The notes below the pieces were generated by a model. The model ran no database searches and had not been told where the DNA came from. It saw nothing but the letters and a program-made list of their open reading frames with translations. Below, piece by piece: positions 5,598 to 7,323 of a stretch of DNA of 7,323 bases. This DNA comes from Pseudomonadota bacterium. Lineage in GTDB: Bacteria; Pseudomonadota; Gammaproteobacteria; Burkholderiales; Burkholderiaceae_D. Position numbers and translations under genes: made by a program. Numbering within the stretch: the first letter of the stretch is position 1; every line of letters begins with the position of its first letter. The stretch spans positions 1 to 7,323 of the forward strand of contig JAEZLB010000221.1 of the NCBI GenBank assembly GCA_023435945.1. Reading direction: 5' to 3'.

Positions 5598-6844
5598 TAG
5601 AATCTTCGCGCAGCATCCAGTGCAAGACCGGTGCCGATGCTGCCGAACAGGTCTCCTTCCACCCGCCGTGCCGAAGGCAACAATGCAGCAATGCGTTGCC
5701 GCAGCAACGGCACGCCACTGGAACCGCCGGTAAAGAAAACGGTATCTACCGCATTGGCATCAATCCCGGTCTGCTCCAGCATGCGGCTTACCGTATTCTC
5801 GATACTGCCTGTCAGGTGCGAGATCGCATTATCGAAACCGGCGCGTTCAAGCGCTAATTGCTGCCCAGACCCAAGGCGATCGAGCGAAAGTGTCACGCTA
5901 TTCTGGGCTGACAGCGCAATCTTTCCCTGTTCGACTTGCATGGCCAGCCAGTGGCCATCGCGTTGTGAGATCAGTTTCAGCAGCAGTGCAAATTTGTCGC
6001 GCTCGCGTGCATCTCGGGCGATATCCTGCAATTCACGCCAGACTTTTTGGGTGTACGCGAAATTGATCGTATGCCAGGTAGCGAGATCGAAGTAGTAGCC
6101 GGATGGTACTTCCAGGCCATTGTTCAGTCGGCTGCCTAGTCCGAGCATGGGCATTGCGCTGGCAAGGCTCAGATACTTGTCGAAATCGGTGCCGCCGATA
6201 TGCACGCCGGCATTGCCAAGGATATCGCCACGGCGGTCGATTTTCCTTGCGCGATCGGGGCCCAGGCGAACCAGCGAAAAATCCGAAGTGCCGCCGCCAA
6301 TATCGGCAATCAGCACCAGTTCTTCCTGCTCGATACGGGATTCATAATCGAACGCAGCGGCGATGGGCTCGTACTGGAACAACACTTCGCGAAAACCGGC
6401 TGCGCGAACGATGTCTTCCAGCGTTTTCTGCGCTAGCTGGTCAGCTGCCTCATTGTCATCGATGAAATGCACCGGCCTTCCCACTACCGCGTACGTGAGA
6501 GGCTGACCAGCAGCTTGTTCGGCACGGCGCTTGAGTTCACGTACAAAAAGACTGAGCAGTTCGCGAAACGGTAATGCACGGCCATCGATCTCGGTCTGGC
6601 CATCCATCAGCGCAGTACCCAGCAGGCTTTTCAGGGATCGCATCAACCGGCCTTCATAGCCGGCCAGATAGTCATTCAGTGCAGCACGGCCAAACAATAC
6701 CGAATTGTCATCGGCATTGAAGAACACAACGGAAGGCAGGGTGGGACGGCCATCTTCCAGCGGCAGAAGTGTGGAATGGCCAGGACGGTGAAAACCGATA
6801 GTGGAGTTGGAGGTGCCGAAATCGACGCCACAGGCAAGAGACAT
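5597..6844 (-). CDS. yegD: YegD-type Hsp70-like ATPase without substrate-binding domain
   Basis: A 415-residue actin/Hsp70-fold protein. The phosphate-1 loop VDFGTSNS is at 7-14, phosphate-2 IADIGGGTSDFS at 179-190, and the adenosine motif FFTGGSSGVPLL at 370-381. K72 (LKSLLG) and E159 (QYEPIAAAFDYE) align with the catalytic lysine and linker-coupled glutamate region of DnaK. The segment VVGRPVHF, then AGFREVLFQYEPIAA, closely resembles E. coli YegD. DnaK has about 240 residues of beta-sandwich and lid after the ATPase; here the protein ends with the ATPase fold, so it cannot bind clients the DnaK way. The start fits because the phosphate-1 loop comes 7 residues in. Its ribosome site is poor. 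It leads a unit with a 37-residue ORF and a membrane protein. The family is secure; the biological role of YegD proteins is poorly known. Confidence 0.9.
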   Translation of the reverse strand: MSLACGVDFGTSNSTIGFHRPGHSTLLPLEDGRPTLPSVVFFNADDNSVLFGRAALNDYLAGYEGRLMRSLKSLLGTALMDGQTEIDGRALPFRELLSLFVRELKRRAEQAAGQPLTYAVVGRPVHFIDDNEAADQLAQKTLEDIVRAAGFREVLFQYEPIAAAFDYESRIEQEELVLIADIGGGTSDFSLVRLGPDRARKIDRRGDILGNAGVHIGGTDFDKYLSLASAMPMLGLGSRLNNGLEVPSGYYFDLATWHTINFAYTQKVWRELQDIARDARERDKFALLLKLISQRDGHWLAMQVEQGKIALSAQNSVTLSLDRLGSGQQLALERAGFDNAISHLTGSIENTVSRMLEQTGIDANAVDTVFFTGGSSGVPLLRQRIAALLPSARRVEGDLFGSIGTGLALDAARRF

Positions 6845-6946
6845 GAACGCGCTTTGGTAGGGAAATGAAAAAGGGCGCTGATGATACTCTTTTTGGCTTA
6901 CCCAAGGGCTTTACTCGATGTCCTGCTGGGAGGAAGTCATGCCAAT

Positions 6947-7147
6947 TCAATAAGTAAATGTGGCGCAAGCATTCGGCTTCAAATCGCCGATTAGCTTGTC
7001 CATCCACTTTGCGCTGTTGAACATGCGTGCAGCGGTAGGCACATGAATGCGTGGACAGACGTGATGTCCATCGTTGCAACACGCTGGTACGCAGGCTCGA
7101 TATTCCGAAATCAGTTGTTCGATGTCGCTTGGTGGTGCTCTCGGCCT
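6947..7147 (-). pseudogene. Cysteine-rich reading frame without a start codon; possible gene remnant
   Basis: Sixty-six sense codons lie between an in-frame TAA (7148-7150) and a TGA at 6947-6949, with no ATG until residue 42. The translation is more protein-like than its alternatives: SDIEQLISEYRAC, then VPACCNDGHHVCPRIH with cysteines and histidines at metal-site-like spacing, then ARMFNSAKWMDKLIGDLKP. Upstream, another minus-strand frame (7111-7320) carries an open reading that begins near the right edge, so a frameshift could have split one gene into two frames. No family is recognised. This could equally be chance. Confidence 0.2.
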
Positions 7148-7276
7148 TTAGACTTCTCTGTCTGCTCTTGAGGGGGCTGTGGTGTTGTGAGATCGGCCGC
7201 GATAGTACGCAACACATGGATGTTGAGCTTTGTCGGCGATACCGAATCATGGCTGGAATTGCAGCGCGGCTTCTGC

Positions 7277-7298
7277 ATAAAATCCCTGACCCTTTTAT
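7277..7298. repeat. Inverted repeat ATAAAA-N10-TTTTAT near the right edge
   Basis: Six-base arms at 7277-7282 and 7293-7298 flank a 10-bp C-rich spacer. It lies about 20 bp before a plus-strand ATG at 7318, a position suited to an operator or promoter. AT-rich arms this short often arise by chance. Confidence 0.25.
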
Positions 7299-7323
7299 AC
7301 CGGCCGTGAGAACACACCATGGC

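Larger units (their letters stand above)
6845..7323. other. About 480 bp without a convincing intact gene
   Basis: Upstream of the YegD-like gene. All six frames were considered. Several open stretches exist on the minus strand, but they overlap one another, lack ribosome sites and show low-complexity or arginine/serine/histidine-rich translations. A minus-strand TATCAT lies near 6880-6890, but no matching -35 was found, so the YegD-like promoter is not located. A plus-strand CCATGG at the right edge (ATG at 7318-7320) could be the start of a gene outside the window, without a clear Shine-Dalgarno. Confidence 0.6.

Noticed and set aside
5507..5857. A 116-codon plus-strand frame opposite the end of the YegD-like gene
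   Set aside because: It is antisense to a secure ATPase domain, with no ribosome site and no domain.
5597..6844. Assignment as DnaK or HscA
   Set aside because: The protein stops after the ATPase fold at 415 residues and has no beta-sandwich or lid. Its internal motifs follow YegD rather than DnaK.
6708..7250. A 180-codon minus-strand frame overlapping the start of the YegD-like gene
   Set aside because: It is out of frame with the YegD-like gene, rich in Arg/Ser/His/Thr, and has no ribosome site or motif. It looks like a shadow.

Overview
The window looks like chromosomal DNA of a betaproteobacterium, most likely Burkholderiales. The strongest hint is an orphan Bug/TctC-type periplasmic binding protein beside metabolic enzymes and a divergent LysR regulator, an arrangement very common in that order. 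An Oxalobacteraceae-like source would fit the moderate GC content, but this is inference, not a sequence match. No rRNA, tRNA, CRISPR array, intact insertion sequence or phage gene was seen.

Layout, left to right. (1) 1-827, minus strand: a small ParD-like ribbon-helix-helix protein is followed, with an ATGA overlap, by a type I methionine aminopeptidase that runs off the left edge. A palindrome-rich promoter/start region lies just upstream (829-866). (2) 897-926: a strong intrinsic terminator on the minus strand separates that unit from the next. (3) 976-4006, minus strand: an operon in the order Bug-family binding protein, leuC, leuD. (4) 4007-4139: a divergent regulatory region with a candidate LysR box and a consensus -10 element. 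(5) 4140-5075, plus strand: the LysR-type regulator. (6) 5110-6844, minus strand: a compact three-gene unit of a YegD-type Hsp70-like protein, a 37-residue small ORF with its own Shine-Dalgarno, and a 113-residue three-helix membrane protein. (7) 6845-7323: about 480 bp without a convincing intact gene, holding a cysteine-rich reading frame without a start codon that may be a gene remnant.

How the genes may work together. The Bug protein, the LeuCD hydro-lyase and the divergent LysR protein look like one module: capture of an organic acid in the periplasm, aconitase-type isomerisation or dehydration in the cytoplasm, and local control. No leuA or leuB is present, so a paralogous LeuCD acting on an alkylmalate-like compound is as plausible as leucine biosynthesis. 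The ParD-like protein has no ParE toxin here and is instead coupled to a methionine aminopeptidase. The YegD-like protein has the actin-fold ATPase but no substrate-binding domain, and it is apparently co-transcribed with a tiny peptide and a membrane protein, neither of which I recognise.
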